Shown: one piece after another, positions 26,555 through 34,362 of the stretch
How positions within the stretch are numbered: position 1 is the stretch's first letter
How the letters are laid out: the number at the start of each line of letters is the position of its first letter
DNA from: an uncultured Eubacteriales bacterium
Lineage (GTDB): Bacteria > Bacillota > Clostridia > Peptostreptococcales > Anaerovoracaceae
NCBI GenBank assembly: GCA_902779185.1
Contig: CACZAM010000014.1
Location: 1 to 40,001 of the forward strand
Direction: 5' to 3'
DNA: 40,001 nucleotides
The notes under the pieces: model-generated
The model's input: only the letters and a program-made list of their open reading frames with translations
The model's database searches: none
What the model was told of the DNA's origin: nothing
Translations under genes and position numbers: made by a program

Positions 26555-28039
26555 TAGTCCTTCGCCCAGAGTGTCTGCGTTCAGCTCTGTTTTCCAGATG
26601 TAATCTACATTGCTCGAGTTGTTCGCCAGTATCTCGAGGAAGCCGTCCTTGTCGATTATACAGCTCTCAACTTCAGAGAGGTCGCATGACAGCGTTCCCA
26701 GATACCTTCCGTTCTTCATGTCGTAAAGGTCGATGTAGTTGATGCCGTGCTTGTTTGAACCCGACAGGCACCTGTACATTATTCCCGCGTGACCGCCGCA
26801 ATCCTGCGTATAGACGGTACCGCTGTGACTGACCACACCGCACCTGTATTTGACGCTGTAGCCATCGCTGATGTCGTATGCCACCATCGCTGTCCGCGAG
26901 CAGGTATAAAGCAGCTTTTCTTTTCTGTCGTAACCTATGCCCGAACAGCCATATGAAAGATTGACCGAACCGTAACTGTCCGATGTAGGCTCATATGTGT
27001 AGGCTTTTGATGTCCATCCCTTCACACAGTAGCAGAGTCCGTTCTCACTGGCATATGTGAATCCGTTCGGATGGCCCATCGACACGCTCGGGACGCTGAC
27101 AGTCTTTCCTTCACCGTCGGTATCAAAGCTGATAATGCGGTTAGGGCTTCCCATGCCGTATGAAATAATGTATTGATCCCCCGTGTATCCGAGGCCCTGA
27201 GGTATCATGGCTCCGTCGGCTCCGCTCACCATCTTTACCACCTCGCAGTTATCCGAATCAAGATGATAGATGATCTGAGGTGCGGCTCCTCCGGCGGTCA
27301 CCGGCTCGGCTTCGATCACTTCGAGCTCCACGGTCTTGCTTGCGCTTTCATATTCACTCGACGATTTTGCAGTCACCGTTATCTTTGTCTTGCCTGCTCC
27401 GGTGATATTTATCTCATTCGTCTCCGGATCGACCACAGCCACCTCCGGATCCTCCGACTCGTACATTAGCCCGGTCTCAGCTGAGACTTTGATCCTGAAA
27501 GGCTTGCTGAAAGTGAACTTGGTGATTTTCCTGTCTGTCTTTATCTTCTGTGATTTCTTGGTCCTGAAGTTTCTCGGCTGTGTAGCGAGCCCCTCCTTCT
27601 TCTCATTATCGGCTCTGATTATAAACGAGTACGAGGTATCCGGCTTGAGATCTCTGACCGTTATCTCCGGTACATCCGTCTCCAGTTCGAGCCAGCTGCT
27701 GTCAGGAACTATCTTTACTTCCTCATCCCCGTCCCCGGCTTTGGTCGCCTCCATCTCCTCCTTTACAAGAGCATACTCCTTTACCCACACCTTGTATTTG
27801 TCGGTACTATGGGTCTCATCCCAGCTGACCACAATGAAGTCGTTCCCTCTGCCCGGAGAACTGAGGGAATCCCTCTCCACATTACCCGGATAAAGCCTGT
27901 AATGGTTGACTGCCATGATGGCTGCGAGTGTAAAAGCGGCAACAAGCAGAACACTGGCAACAGAAAAAAACCTGATCCACTGATGCATGCTCAGGTCCAT
28001 TGCCCTTATTTTTTTTCTGCTTCTCCGGTTATTCTCCAT
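26552..28039 (-). CDS. Membrane-anchored extracellular protein with Fn3 and Ig-like domains plus the shared C-terminal domain
   Basis: Taken from ATG 28039, this is a 495-residue protein. The frame also opens with TTG at 28099, but that lies in the rpsR terminator. It has a basic cytosolic N-terminus and one membrane segment (about 22-44). An Fn3-like domain follows (about 68-160, VSWDETHSTDKYKVWVKEY and LKPDTSYSFIIRADN), then an Ig/BIG-like domain (about 165-245, VSAETGLMYESEDPEVAVV and AGKTKITVTA). The C-terminal 240 residues match the SH3 protein: IPQGLGYTGDQYIISYGM, MGHPNGFTYASENGLCY, GCSGIGYDRKEKLLYTCSRT, YTQDCGGHAG, NYIDLYD and DYIWKTELN. Function unknown. The two related genes point at each other around the reductase gene. 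Confidence 0.78.
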   Translation of the reverse strand: MENNRRSRKKIRAMDLSMHQWIRFFSVASVLLVAAFTLAAIMAVNHYRLYPGNVERDSLSSPGRGNDFIVVSWDETHSTDKYKVWVKEYALVKEEMEATKAGDGDEEVKIVPDSSWLELETDVPEITVRDLKPDTSYSFIIRADNEKKEGLATQPRNFRTKKSQKIKTDRKITKFTFSKPFRIKVSAETGLMYESEDPEVAVVDPETNEINITGAGKTKITVTAKSSSEYESASKTVELEVIEAEPVTAGGAAPQIIYHLDSDNCEVVKMVSGADGAMIPQGLGYTGDQYIISYGMGSPNRIISFDTDGEGKTVSVPSVSMGHPNGFTYASENGLCYCVKGWTSKAYTYEPTSDSYGSVNLSYGCSGIGYDRKEKLLYTCSRTAMVAYDISDGYSVKYRCGVVSHSGTVYTQDCGGHAGIMYRCLSGSNKHGINYIDLYDMKNGRYLGTLSCDLSEVESCIIDKDGFLEILANNSSNVDYIWKTELNADTLGEGL

Positions 28040-28051
28040 TCGCTGTTCCCG

Positions 28052-28125
28052 AAAAAGTGTCAGCAGGAGCTCTTCCCTGCTGATCCCTCTATGACACAAA
28101 GAGCCGGTCCCTCACGGGCCGGCTC
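28052..28125 (-). terminator. rpsR: Tandem terminators after rpsR
   Basis: On the minus strand the first hairpin pairs GAGCCGG with CCGGCTC (plus 28101-28107 and 28119-28125) followed by TTT. A second hairpin pairs CAGCAGG with CCTGCTG (28061-28067 and 28076-28082) followed by ACACTTTTT. Together they separate the ribosomal operon from the downstream Fn3/Ig gene. Confidence 0.7.
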
Positions 28126-28137
28126 CCTGGTTTGTTT

Positions 28138-28389
28138 TTACTGATCTGCGTCAAATGGCAGTATCGCGACTACTCTGGCTCTCTTGATGGCCTTAGCAAC
28201 TGCTCTCTGGTGCATTGCGCATGTGCCCGTGACTCTTCTAGGGAGGATCTTTCCTCTCTCTGTGATGTATTTCTTAAGAGTCTCTGCATCCTTGTAGTCG
28301 ATTTTCTTGTCCTGATCAGCGCAGAACTGGCAGACTTTACGTCTTCTGATGCCTGTATTCATGCGCTTAGGTCTTGAATTTCTTTCCAT
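28138..28389 (-). CDS. rpsR: 30S ribosomal protein S18, zinc-ligand form
   Basis: S18 binds S6 and 16S rRNA in the platform of the small subunit. The 83-residue protein has [19 protein letters not shown], then [20 protein letters not shown] and the basic [15 protein letters not shown] tail. Cys20, Cys23, Cys57 and His60 form a probable zinc site, so this is the C+ form rather than the zinc-free paralog. It is the last gene of rpsF-ssb-rpsR, 20 bases after ssb. Confidence 0.97.
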   Translation of the reverse strand: MERNSRPKRMNTGIRRRKVCQFCADQDKKIDYKDAETLKKYITERGKILPRRVTGTCAMHQRAVAKAIKRARVVAILPFDADQ

Positions 28390-28409
28390 GATTCGTGCTC
28401 TCCCCTTTC

Positions 28410-28886
28410 TTAGAATGGAATATCATCTTCAGCTGCCTGGAATGTATCCGGCATATCGTCGAAACCTGCGAAAGGTTCCTGCGGTGCGCTGAAGCCGGTG
28501 CCCTGTGTCGTTCCGCCGAAGCTCGGCTCTCTGCCGGTGAACGTATCGCGGCTTACGCCCTGTCCACCATTGCCGCTGCCGAGGAATTCTACTCTGTCGG
28601 CTACGACGTCAGTCGTGTAGACTGTGACACCTTCTCTGTTTTTGTAGCTCCCTGTCTGGATCCTACCCATGACGGCGACCTGTCTGCCCTTGCTGAGGTA
28701 GCGGTCGCAGGTCTCAGCCTGTCTGCCCCATACCGTGATTCTGATAAAGTCAGCGCCCTGATCTTCGCCCTGTCTTCTAGGTCTGTCTACCGCGATAGTA
28801 AAGCGGCATACAGCGGACTGGGTATTAGGCGTATAGCTGAGTTCAGGGTCTCTGGCAAGTCTTCCGATTAGTATTACACTGTTCAT
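28410..28886 (-). CDS. ssb: Single-stranded DNA-binding protein
   Basis: SSB coats single-stranded DNA and recruits repair and replication proteins. The OB fold covers about 1-105, beginning [19 protein letters not shown] with [16 protein letters not shown] and [15 protein letters not shown] glycine-rich linker leads to the acidic tip DDIPF, the protein-interaction tail. The length of 158 is typical. Its place between rpsF and rpsR is the standard Bacillota arrangement. Confidence 0.97.
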   Translation of the reverse strand: MNSVILIGRLARDPELSYTPNTQSAVCRFTIAVDRPRRQGEDQGADFIRITVWGRQAETCDRYLSKGRQVAVMGRIQTGSYKNREGVTVYTTDVVADRVEFLGSGNGGQGVSRDTFTGREPSFGGTTQGTGFSAPQEPFAGFDDMPDTFQAAEDDIPF

Positions 28887-28905
28887 AACTTACCTCCCCT
28901 TCTGA

Positions 28906-29193
28906 TTACTCTTCGTCCTGGCAAACGATGATATGTCTCATTACGTTTTCGTTGATCCTGAGTCTTCTGTCGAGTTCCTTCGGCAGGTCTGCTTCAGCCT
29001 TGAACGGAATGACTACATAGTAGCCTGTGTTCTTCTTGTTGATGCTGTAGGCAAGTCTTCTGTCGCCCCAGACATCAGCTTCTCCGGCTTCGCCGCCAGC
29101 ATTGATAACAGTCTTTACTGTCTCAATGAGGTTTGCCTTTGTCTCTTCGTCCAGAGTTGGATCAAGCACGAATAGAAGTTCATAATCTCTCAT
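28906..29193 (-). CDS. rpsF: 30S ribosomal protein S6
   Basis: S6 forms a dimer with S18 on the 30S platform. The 95-residue protein has MRDYELLFVLDPTLDEETK, GEADVWGDRRLAYSINKK and NTGYYVVIPFKAE, and ends RRLRINENVMRHIIVCQDEE. ATG 29193 has AGGAGGTG five bases upstream, a strong site. It is the first gene of the operon. Confidence 0.97.
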   Translation of the reverse strand: MRDYELLFVLDPTLDEETKANLIETVKTVINAGGEAGEADVWGDRRLAYSINKKNTGYYVVIPFKAEADLPKELDRRLRINENVMRHIIVCQDEE

Positions 29194-29219
29194 GTTGACA
29201 CCTCCTGTGGTCTTTAATG

Positions 29220-29310
29220 GCGCAGGTTTACCCTGCGCAGAAAGCTATAAATTCGGGCGCGCCCGTACGACGCGCCCATATATTCTATGCAATCGATGCT
29301 GCAAAAGCAA
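29220..29310 (-). promoter_or_regulatory. rpsF: rpsF promoter and structured leader
   Basis: The minus-strand promoter is TTGCTT (plus 29305-29310), 17 bases, TAGAAT (29282-29287). The expected start near 29275 puts a GC-rich hairpin, GGGCGCG/CGCGCCC (29255-29277), at the very 5' end. A second hairpin, GCGCAGG/CCTGCGC (29220-29226 and 29232-29238), sits about 18 bases ahead of the Shine-Dalgarno. In other bacteria this operon is autoregulated by S6:S18 binding a leader stem. One of these hairpins may play that role, although I do not see the usual CCG-containing loop. Confidence 0.6.
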
Positions 29311-29328
29311 GTTTTTTTCAGATCTTTT

Positions 29329-30390
29329 TTATTTTGTCTTTACTGTCTTAGCCGCGCTCCACTCTGAATAATACTTTTTCTTGTTATAAGTCCTGTATGT
29401 CCTTACACGAACGTAGTATTTTTTCTTTGCTTTGAGATTGCTGATCTTGACAGAGGTCTTCTTCTTGCCCGCTACAAGTTTGCTTTTTGCACTTTTGAAC
29501 GATTTGCTTGTGCTGTACTGTACCTGATATCCGTGTACAGTGCCGTTTGCCTTGCTCCATTTTGCAGTAAACGCTTTCTTCGCTGCAACCGGCTTTTTTA
29601 CCACTATGTCATTTCCTATGTAATACTTCAGCGGAACGGTAAAATTCACTGTATAGCTGTCTCCGCCGCCGACATATTCCTCATAGGTCAGTACAGTACT
29701 CTTTGTTCCGAGAGGTCTCTTTACCCATTTCTGGGCAACGCGCACATAATCATACTCTCCGTAGCTGTTCTTGACGATCTTTCCGTCAAGAAAGTACTCA
29801 GCTGCAGGCTCGCCATTTTCCGTGAAATTCTTGCAGATATAAGTTCTCACTGTGCCGTTGTCGTAAGTGACTGTCAGCTTGTTTCCGGCCTTGAACAGGT
29901 TCTCTATATAGTCATCGTTATGCTCATATCTGAGATCCGCTCCGGTATACTTAACACTTTTTGGAACCGGATAAGGTTCAGCCTGCACCGCTTTTGTTAC
30001 ATCTTTGATTTTGTTGCCTTCATCGTCATAATAGGAAAGGATTAGAGTAACGATACCGCTCTGCGGATCGAATCCATAGTTAAAGTTTTCCAGATATTCA
30101 CTTTTTACGTCTCCGTTAAGGAAGAATTCGCCGTATTCGTTGTAGCCATCTCCCACAGGTTCCCTTTGGTATATTTTATAAATGTAGTTTTTGTCAACGC
30201 CCCCGTATGTCACCGTAATAGTGCTGCCTTCTTCGTACAGGCCATTGACGTAGTCACTTCCTTTTACATAGTGCAGTTCACCCTTATAGCTTATCCCGTC
30301 AGCCACTGCATCTTCTGCGAACGCCATTGCCGGCATATATGCGAGCACCATGGCCAAAGCCATAAGCAATGCAATAAATCTTTTCTTCAT
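29329..30390 (-). CDS. Secreted protein with two tandem repeats and a C-terminal Fn3 domain
   Basis: This 353-residue secreted protein has a signal peptide (about 1-25, ending MAFAED). Two related blocks follow. Block 1 (about 32-145) has SYKGELHYVKGSDYVNGLYE, TITVTYGGVDKNYIYK and EYGEFFLNGDV. Block 2 (about 147-260) has KYTGADLRYEHNDDYIENLF, LTVTYDNGTVRTYICK and PAAEYFLDGKI. The C-terminal domain (about 270-353) is Fn3-like, with WSKANGTVHGYQVQYSTSKS and KKYYVRVRTY. There is no sorting signal, so it is probably released or held non-covalently. The start has AAAGGAG ten bases upstream. Function unknown. Confidence 0.8.
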   Translation of the reverse strand: MKKRFIALLMALAMVLAYMPAMAFAEDAVADGISYKGELHYVKGSDYVNGLYEEGSTITVTYGGVDKNYIYKIYQREPVGDGYNEYGEFFLNGDVKSEYLENFNYGFDPQSGIVTLILSYYDDEGNKIKDVTKAVQAEPYPVPKSVKYTGADLRYEHNDDYIENLFKAGNKLTVTYDNGTVRTYICKNFTENGEPAAEYFLDGKIVKNSYGEYDYVRVAQKWVKRPLGTKSTVLTYEEYVGGGDSYTVNFTVPLKYYIGNDIVVKKPVAAKKAFTAKWSKANGTVHGYQVQYSTSKSFKSAKSKLVAGKKKTSVKISNLKAKKKYYVRVRTYRTYNKKKYYSEWSAAKTVKTK

Positions 30391-30463
30391 ACTGCCTTAA
30401 CTCCTTTCGTCTCAAACACCTTATTCAGATGGCGGCCATTCCTGCCCCCTCATCTACGATGCT

Positions 30464-30469
30464 ATTTTA
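30464..30469 (-). promoter_or_regulatory. Extended -10 promoter of the secreted Fn3 protein gene
   Basis: The minus strand reads TATGC-TAAAAT, an extended -10 with no good -35, about 75 bases upstream of ATG 30390. The spacer 30391-30513 otherwise holds only a short ATGGC-c-GCCAT palindrome and no clear terminator for the pilus operon. Confidence 0.4.
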
Positions 30470-30513
30470 GCATAGGAAAAAACTATTTGGTGCAGAATCT
30501 TCAGCCTATTTTT

Positions 30514-31092
30514 TTATCGGCTTCTCTTTCTGCTTCTGAACAGCATCATCAGCATCAGCGCCGAAGCAGCGGCAAAGGCTGTTGCCGCGTAAGCGAGCGT
30601 ATTAGTGTCTCCCGTTTCAGGCGCAACTCTGTCTGTATATACAAGTTCGCTTTTATCGTCGCTTCCGTCTTTATATACCAGTACGTAGCCATGACCGTCG
30701 TTAAGAGCAATGACCTTTGCCTTGTATACGCTGTTGTCCTTTGTGACACCCTTCTTTTCTGTCAATTCACGTGTTATGGTGTACCACCAGATCTCAGGCC
30801 TGTCATAGTAAATCGTTCCGAAGCTGTAGCTGCCCTCTCCTTCAATATCAATGGTTTTCCTGCCGCCGGAGGCATCTTCCGGCATCGGAGCAGCAGGGTC
30901 ATCAGGGGTAAGTACAAACCGGTCTCCTCCCGCAGTATCTTCGTTCCCGTTTACTATATATGTAAGCGGTATTTCTATGGTGACAGGGATGTTTTCGTTT
31001 GCGTGAACCTCCAGGGGTGCCGCCACACGCGCGAATATCAGAACCGGCAGCACCAGCACCGCCAGAATTCTTTCAATATCTATTGCTTTCAT
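30514..31092 (-). CDS. Small sortase-anchored pilin (FctB-like, putative pilus base)
   Basis: This 192-residue surface protein has a signal peptide (about 1-31, ending VHA), an FctA/Spy0128-like pilin domain (about 33-115, with IPLTYIVNGNEDTAGG, DRFVLTPDD and GEGSYSFGTIYYDRPEIWWY), and a sorting signal. The sorting signal has APETGDTNT at 157-165, a hydrophobic span and a FRSRKRSR tail. It is the only gene of the operon with a conventional xPxTGD motif, which fits a basal subunit attached to the wall by the housekeeping sortase. It is last in the operon and its ATG overlaps the sipA-like stop by four bases (ATGA), with AGAAGGAGA upstream. Confidence 0.78.
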   Translation of the reverse strand: MKAIDIERILAVLVLPVLIFARVAAPLEVHANENIPVTIEIPLTYIVNGNEDTAGGDRFVLTPDDPAAPMPEDASGGRKTIDIEGEGSYSFGTIYYDRPEIWWYTITRELTEKKGVTKDNSVYKAKVIALNDGHGYVLVYKDGSDDKSELVYTDRVAPETGDTNTLAYAATAFAAASALMLMMLFRSRKRSR

Positions 31093-31673
31093 AAAGGTCT
31101 CCTTCTGATTATTGTAAATACTTTGCCTTTTATCGATTTTCCGGGGATCAGGCCGAAGGTCCTTGAGTCAGCGGCCTTCTCCCTTGAATCACCGAGAATA
31201 AGGTATTGTCCGTCTTTTATCTCGCCGTCTATGTTCTTTGTTCCGGCATAAGTCTCCTCATAAATACCGGCTCTTTTCTGCACGGGCTGTATCCTGTTGT
31301 TTATCGTCAGAAGGCCTCCTTCGGTCCTGCCTGCTGTATCACCTGCCGTGCCTTCTATCCTGCCTATCTGACGCCTGCCGTCAGGCGACTCATATATAAC
31401 AATATCGGTACATACCAGTCTGCCGGGTCTGTAGTATATGACAAGATCGCCCTTTCGTACCGCAGGATACATGTCATTTGCAGGAGCAAGCGTAATGCCG
31501 AATACAAATGTAAAGGTGACATACAAGGCTGCCATGAATCCCAGTATCTTTATCGCCGCGTCATGTTTCAGTCTCTTTATGAGCCGGGTCTTCCGCTTTA
31601 TATTGGCGTCCAGCCTGTCATCCGGAATATAATGCAGCTGTTCATCATTGCTTCTGTCGTGTTTTCCAAGCAT
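31089..31673 (-). CDS. SipA-like signal peptidase homolog with substituted catalytic dyad (pilus assembly)
   Basis: This 194-residue type I signal peptidase homolog has a long basic N-terminus, one membrane segment (about 40-62) and the S26 fold boxes. The box that normally reads SMxP is NDMYPAVRKGD, with Asp67 in place of the nucleophile Ser. The box that normally reads KRVxGxxGD is GRIEGTAGD, with Gly104 in place of the general-base Lys. Other boxes (LTINNR, YLILGDSREKAADSRTFG) are conserved. The same Asp/Gly pair is known in Streptococcus pyogenes SipA, a non-canonical homolog needed for pilus polymerisation. Its place between a class B sortase and a small pilin supports that role. It is unlikely to cleave signal peptides by the usual Ser-Lys mechanism. 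Confidence 0.82.
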   Translation of the reverse strand: MLGKHDRSNDEQLHYIPDDRLDANIKRKTRLIKRLKHDAAIKILGFMAALYVTFTFVFGITLAPANDMYPAVRKGDLVIYYRPGRLVCTDIVIYESPDGRRQIGRIEGTAGDTAGRTEGGLLTINNRIQPVQKRAGIYEETYAGTKNIDGEIKDGQYLILGDSREKAADSRTFGLIPGKSIKGKVFTIIRRRPL

Positions 31674-31679
31674 GTTCTC

Positions 31680-32396
31680 TTACCTGTGCTTTCTTTTGTT
31701 TGTGAGCCTGCAGAACACCACGGCTCTGTTGTCTGTCATGTCATCAAGACATGTCGAAAGAGCCAGTACATGGTCCGTATCCTCTGAATCCCTGCAGAAC
31801 AGCGCTTTTTCCCTTATGTATTCCACCGGTGCGTCACCGCCCGTTTTATAAATATTCCTGTCGTACGCGTCAAAGACCCCTGCCGCAAATATTTCAAGGT
31901 CGTAATCATAGTCCGGCGTAAGAAGCGTTCCCTCTGAGTTTCTGCCAAAGAATTTCCTGTCAAGGAACTTATCCAGATCGCCGAACATCGCTCCGGCGGC
32001 CATATTATGACCGTGTATTATCGAATAGGGATCCTCAAAGCTCTTATTATCCTTATCCATAAACAGCGTGCCACCCGCATAGTCTCTGCCGTCAAAGCCT
32101 CTGTCAAGATAGTCGAAGTTATCCCGGCTCCTGACGACCGGATGGTCTATATGCGTTCCGTCTACAGTGAGCCATGCTGATGTATCCGGATTTATCTCCA
32201 GAAGCCGGGCAAAACTGTGATATTCAACTCCCGTAATGCCCTCTTCAAGGAACGCGAGGCCGTCAACAAGACCCGATCCCGTGAACAGTATAAGAAAGAG
32301 CAGAACAGACAAAAGGAATCTGTCTATCCACGAATTGATCCTTCTCCACATGTGGAATTTCATATTCAGATCATCGGATATCTTCCTCATCCGCAT
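31680..32396 (-). CDS. Class B sortase, probable pilus polymerase
   Basis: This 238-residue membrane-bound transpeptidase has one N-terminal membrane segment (about 26-47). The class B core has DYAGGTLFMDKDNKSFEDPY, catalytic His130 in YSIIHGHNM, Cys216 in LALSTCLDD and Arg224 in TDNRAVVF. Class B rather than C sortases polymerise the FctA-type pili of some streptococci, so this enzyme probably links the pilin encoded immediately upstream. The frame overlaps the pilin 3' end by 26 bases. ATG 32396 is the longest start, but the second Met (32390) is better spaced from GGGAG. Confidence 0.9.
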   Translation of the reverse strand: MRMRKISDDLNMKFHMWRRINSWIDRFLLSVLLFLILFTGSGLVDGLAFLEEGITGVEYHSFARLLEINPDTSAWLTVDGTHIDHPVVRSRDNFDYLDRGFDGRDYAGGTLFMDKDNKSFEDPYSIIHGHNMAAGAMFGDLDKFLDRKFFGRNSEGTLLTPDYDYDLEIFAAGVFDAYDRNIYKTGGDAPVEYIREKALFCRDSEDTDHVLALSTCLDDMTDNRAVVFCRLTNKRKHR

Positions 32397-34362
32397 ACTC
32401 CCTGCGTCTTCTTACGATCATTGAAGCTGTCATGACGAGTACAGCAAGAACTGCCGCATACACTGCATAGTCAAGCCCGGCTATACCTGTAAGGGTAGCA
32501 ATGTCTCTGTTGTTCTCGAAGATAATGCTCACGGTACCATCGTATCTGTCTACAAACTCTACCTTTGTCGAGAGCTCAGTATTGGCATCCTTGTTGGCTG
32601 CACCGAGATGGGCTGCGTCTTTTCCGCCCGGTGTGTGACCGGTCTCCGTGAAGAGAGCCTTGTTTGCCGTATCCTTATTTGTCGAGACGATGTTGTACTG
32701 AGCTACATGGTCGGATGCCTGTTCCTTTACCTGATATGACGCCGACCTCGGTAGCGCATTCAGTACCAGAATCTCCCCGTCCCTCAGATTCACCTTGAAG
32801 CTGATCTTTCCGGTTTCATCTGTCGTGAAACTTCTGCCGTCCGGAGCCAGACTTGCAGCAGGCTGCATGTCATACATCTTTACGTTTGCGGAAGTCGTGT
32901 CATTCACTGCGTTTCCTGAGAAGCTCCTGTTTCCTGTGTCGAGTACGGTCCTGCTGTCCTCCGCCGAACCTGCAGGTACGTTTGTTGTGTAAGTCTGGTT
33001 GGCTTCGAGCCCTGTCAGGGACACTTCGAATACGAATTCCTTTGTGCGGTCTCCGAGATTGCCCGTAACGTTCTTACTGAGGACTACATCGTGTGTGACC
33101 TGTGCGTTCCACATCCTGTATGCTTCCAGGAAATTCGGATTCTTAGGTGTGGAGATGCCTACCTTACCCAGGTTGTCGTGTGTTACTGTCGAGGGCCCTT
33201 CGTTGGGATCTCCTGCGGTTCCGTTCGTTCCGTTTGACTTTGCCGGACGGCTGTCGGTCATTCCCTTATTGTTGTCATCGACCTTGCCTGTGTTCAGCTG
33301 TGCAGCATGTCCGCCGTCGCCGTAGCTTGTGCTGTACTTTGAGTCGACATCCTGCGCCTGCTGAAGGTCATAGAGGAACTTCTGAGCGTCGGCAAGCTCA
33401 TCCGATGTTCTCATCGTGTTGTCAGGTTTATAGTCTGTTGCACTCTTATCAGCCTTGCTGTTAGCATACTGATTGGTCCAGGATGTGATGGTGTGTACGT
33501 ATACGCCGTTTCCTGAGGCCTCCTTTGTCTGGGTCCCATCGTCGTTGACCTTGTTCAGATATCCTTCCTGGCCGATCGTATCGCCTTTCTGTGTGCCCTG
33601 TCCGTACTCATTTGCCTTGACATCAGCTGCAGCCTCCCTGTTGCAGACATAAAAGACTATATAGTAGGAATTGTTGTCGTAATCTACACCTGCAACATCC
33701 TTCCTGAGATTCTTCAGGCTGTCGTTTCCGCCGTTTCTGCGTGAGCCGACTTCCTCGATCCTGTACATGTAGTAGCCGGCCTTAGAGAACTTTATCGAAA
33801 CATCAGTGACTCTCGTTCTTCTCCTTCCCTCGTCTGTCTTTTCAATATTGCTCGCATTATCTGAATTCACATATTTATGCTCTTTGTCCCCGTAGATGCC
33901 CGACGTGTTGTTTTCACCTGCGTTTTTAAAGTTACCGATGGTGACGAGCGTTGCCCACGGTGCGTTATCAAGGTCATCAGGTGCGACTCCTCTTATGTCA
34001 TGATGCGATGCAGCGCTGGTTACCGGTTTAGGCATGTCGGCAGGCTTAATGCTGCCGCCGCTCTTTTTTGTGCTTACATTCGCATTGTCCCATGCCGCTA
34101 CAGGCGTGATCTTGTAGACAAAGTCTTCTATATTCGGAAATTTTCCAGACTGATTGACTGTAAGGATCTTTCCCAGCCTGATAGTCCCGGTGCCTGAAGA
34201 ATTCGCCTGTCTGTCTGCCGTGCTGTTTCCGGTTCTGTTCGTATTGTAGTCCGTACTGTCACTGTCGATCGCGCCGGACACCGCGAACACGCCTGATGTC
34301 ATTGACATGATCAGCGTAAGCACCAGCGCTGAAATACATGCCTTTCTCTTTATTCGTTTCAT
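32371..34362 (-). CDS. Major pilin, FctA/Spy0128-like, two pilin domains
   Basis: This 663-residue pilus backbone candidate has a signal peptide (about 1-27, SGVFA). An N-terminal pilin domain lies at about 58-260 (IRLGKILTVNQSGKFPNIED with FVYKITPVAAW and YYMYRIEEVGSR). A Gly/Asn/Asp-rich middle region follows, then a C-terminal FctA/DUF7601-like domain at about 430-620 (LSKNVTGNLGDRTKEFVFEV). Such domains carry Lys-Asn isopeptide bonds. After FENNRDIATLTGI comes a membrane span (about 627-650) and an RRRREYADEEDIR tail. There is no LPxTG; ATLTG occupies its place. The start overlaps the adhesin stop (ATGA) behind AGAGGAG. Its C-terminal region matches that of the 1197-residue adhesin. Confidence 0.8.
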   Translation of the reverse strand: MKRIKRKACISALVLTLIMSMTSGVFAVSGAIDSDSTDYNTNRTGNSTADRQANSSGTGTIRLGKILTVNQSGKFPNIEDFVYKITPVAAWDNANVSTKKSGGSIKPADMPKPVTSAASHHDIRGVAPDDLDNAPWATLVTIGNFKNAGENNTSGIYGDKEHKYVNSDNASNIEKTDEGRRRTRVTDVSIKFSKAGYYMYRIEEVGSRRNGGNDSLKNLRKDVAGVDYDNNSYYIVFYVCNREAAADVKANEYGQGTQKGDTIGQEGYLNKVNDDGTQTKEASGNGVYVHTITSWTNQYANSKADKSATDYKPDNTMRTSDELADAQKFLYDLQQAQDVDSKYSTSYGDGGHAAQLNTGKVDDNNKGMTDSRPAKSNGTNGTAGDPNEGPSTVTHDNLGKVGISTPKNPNFLEAYRMWNAQVTHDVVLSKNVTGNLGDRTKEFVFEVSLTGLEANQTYTTNVPAGSAEDSRTVLDTGNRSFSGNAVNDTTSANVKMYDMQPAASLAPDGRSFTTDETGKISFKVNLRDGEILVLNALPRSASYQVKEQASDHVAQYNIVSTNKDTANKALFTETGHTPGGKDAAHLGAANKDANTELSTKVEFVDRYDGTVSIIFENNRDIATLTGIAGLDYAVYAAVLAVLVMTASMIVRRRREYADEEDIR

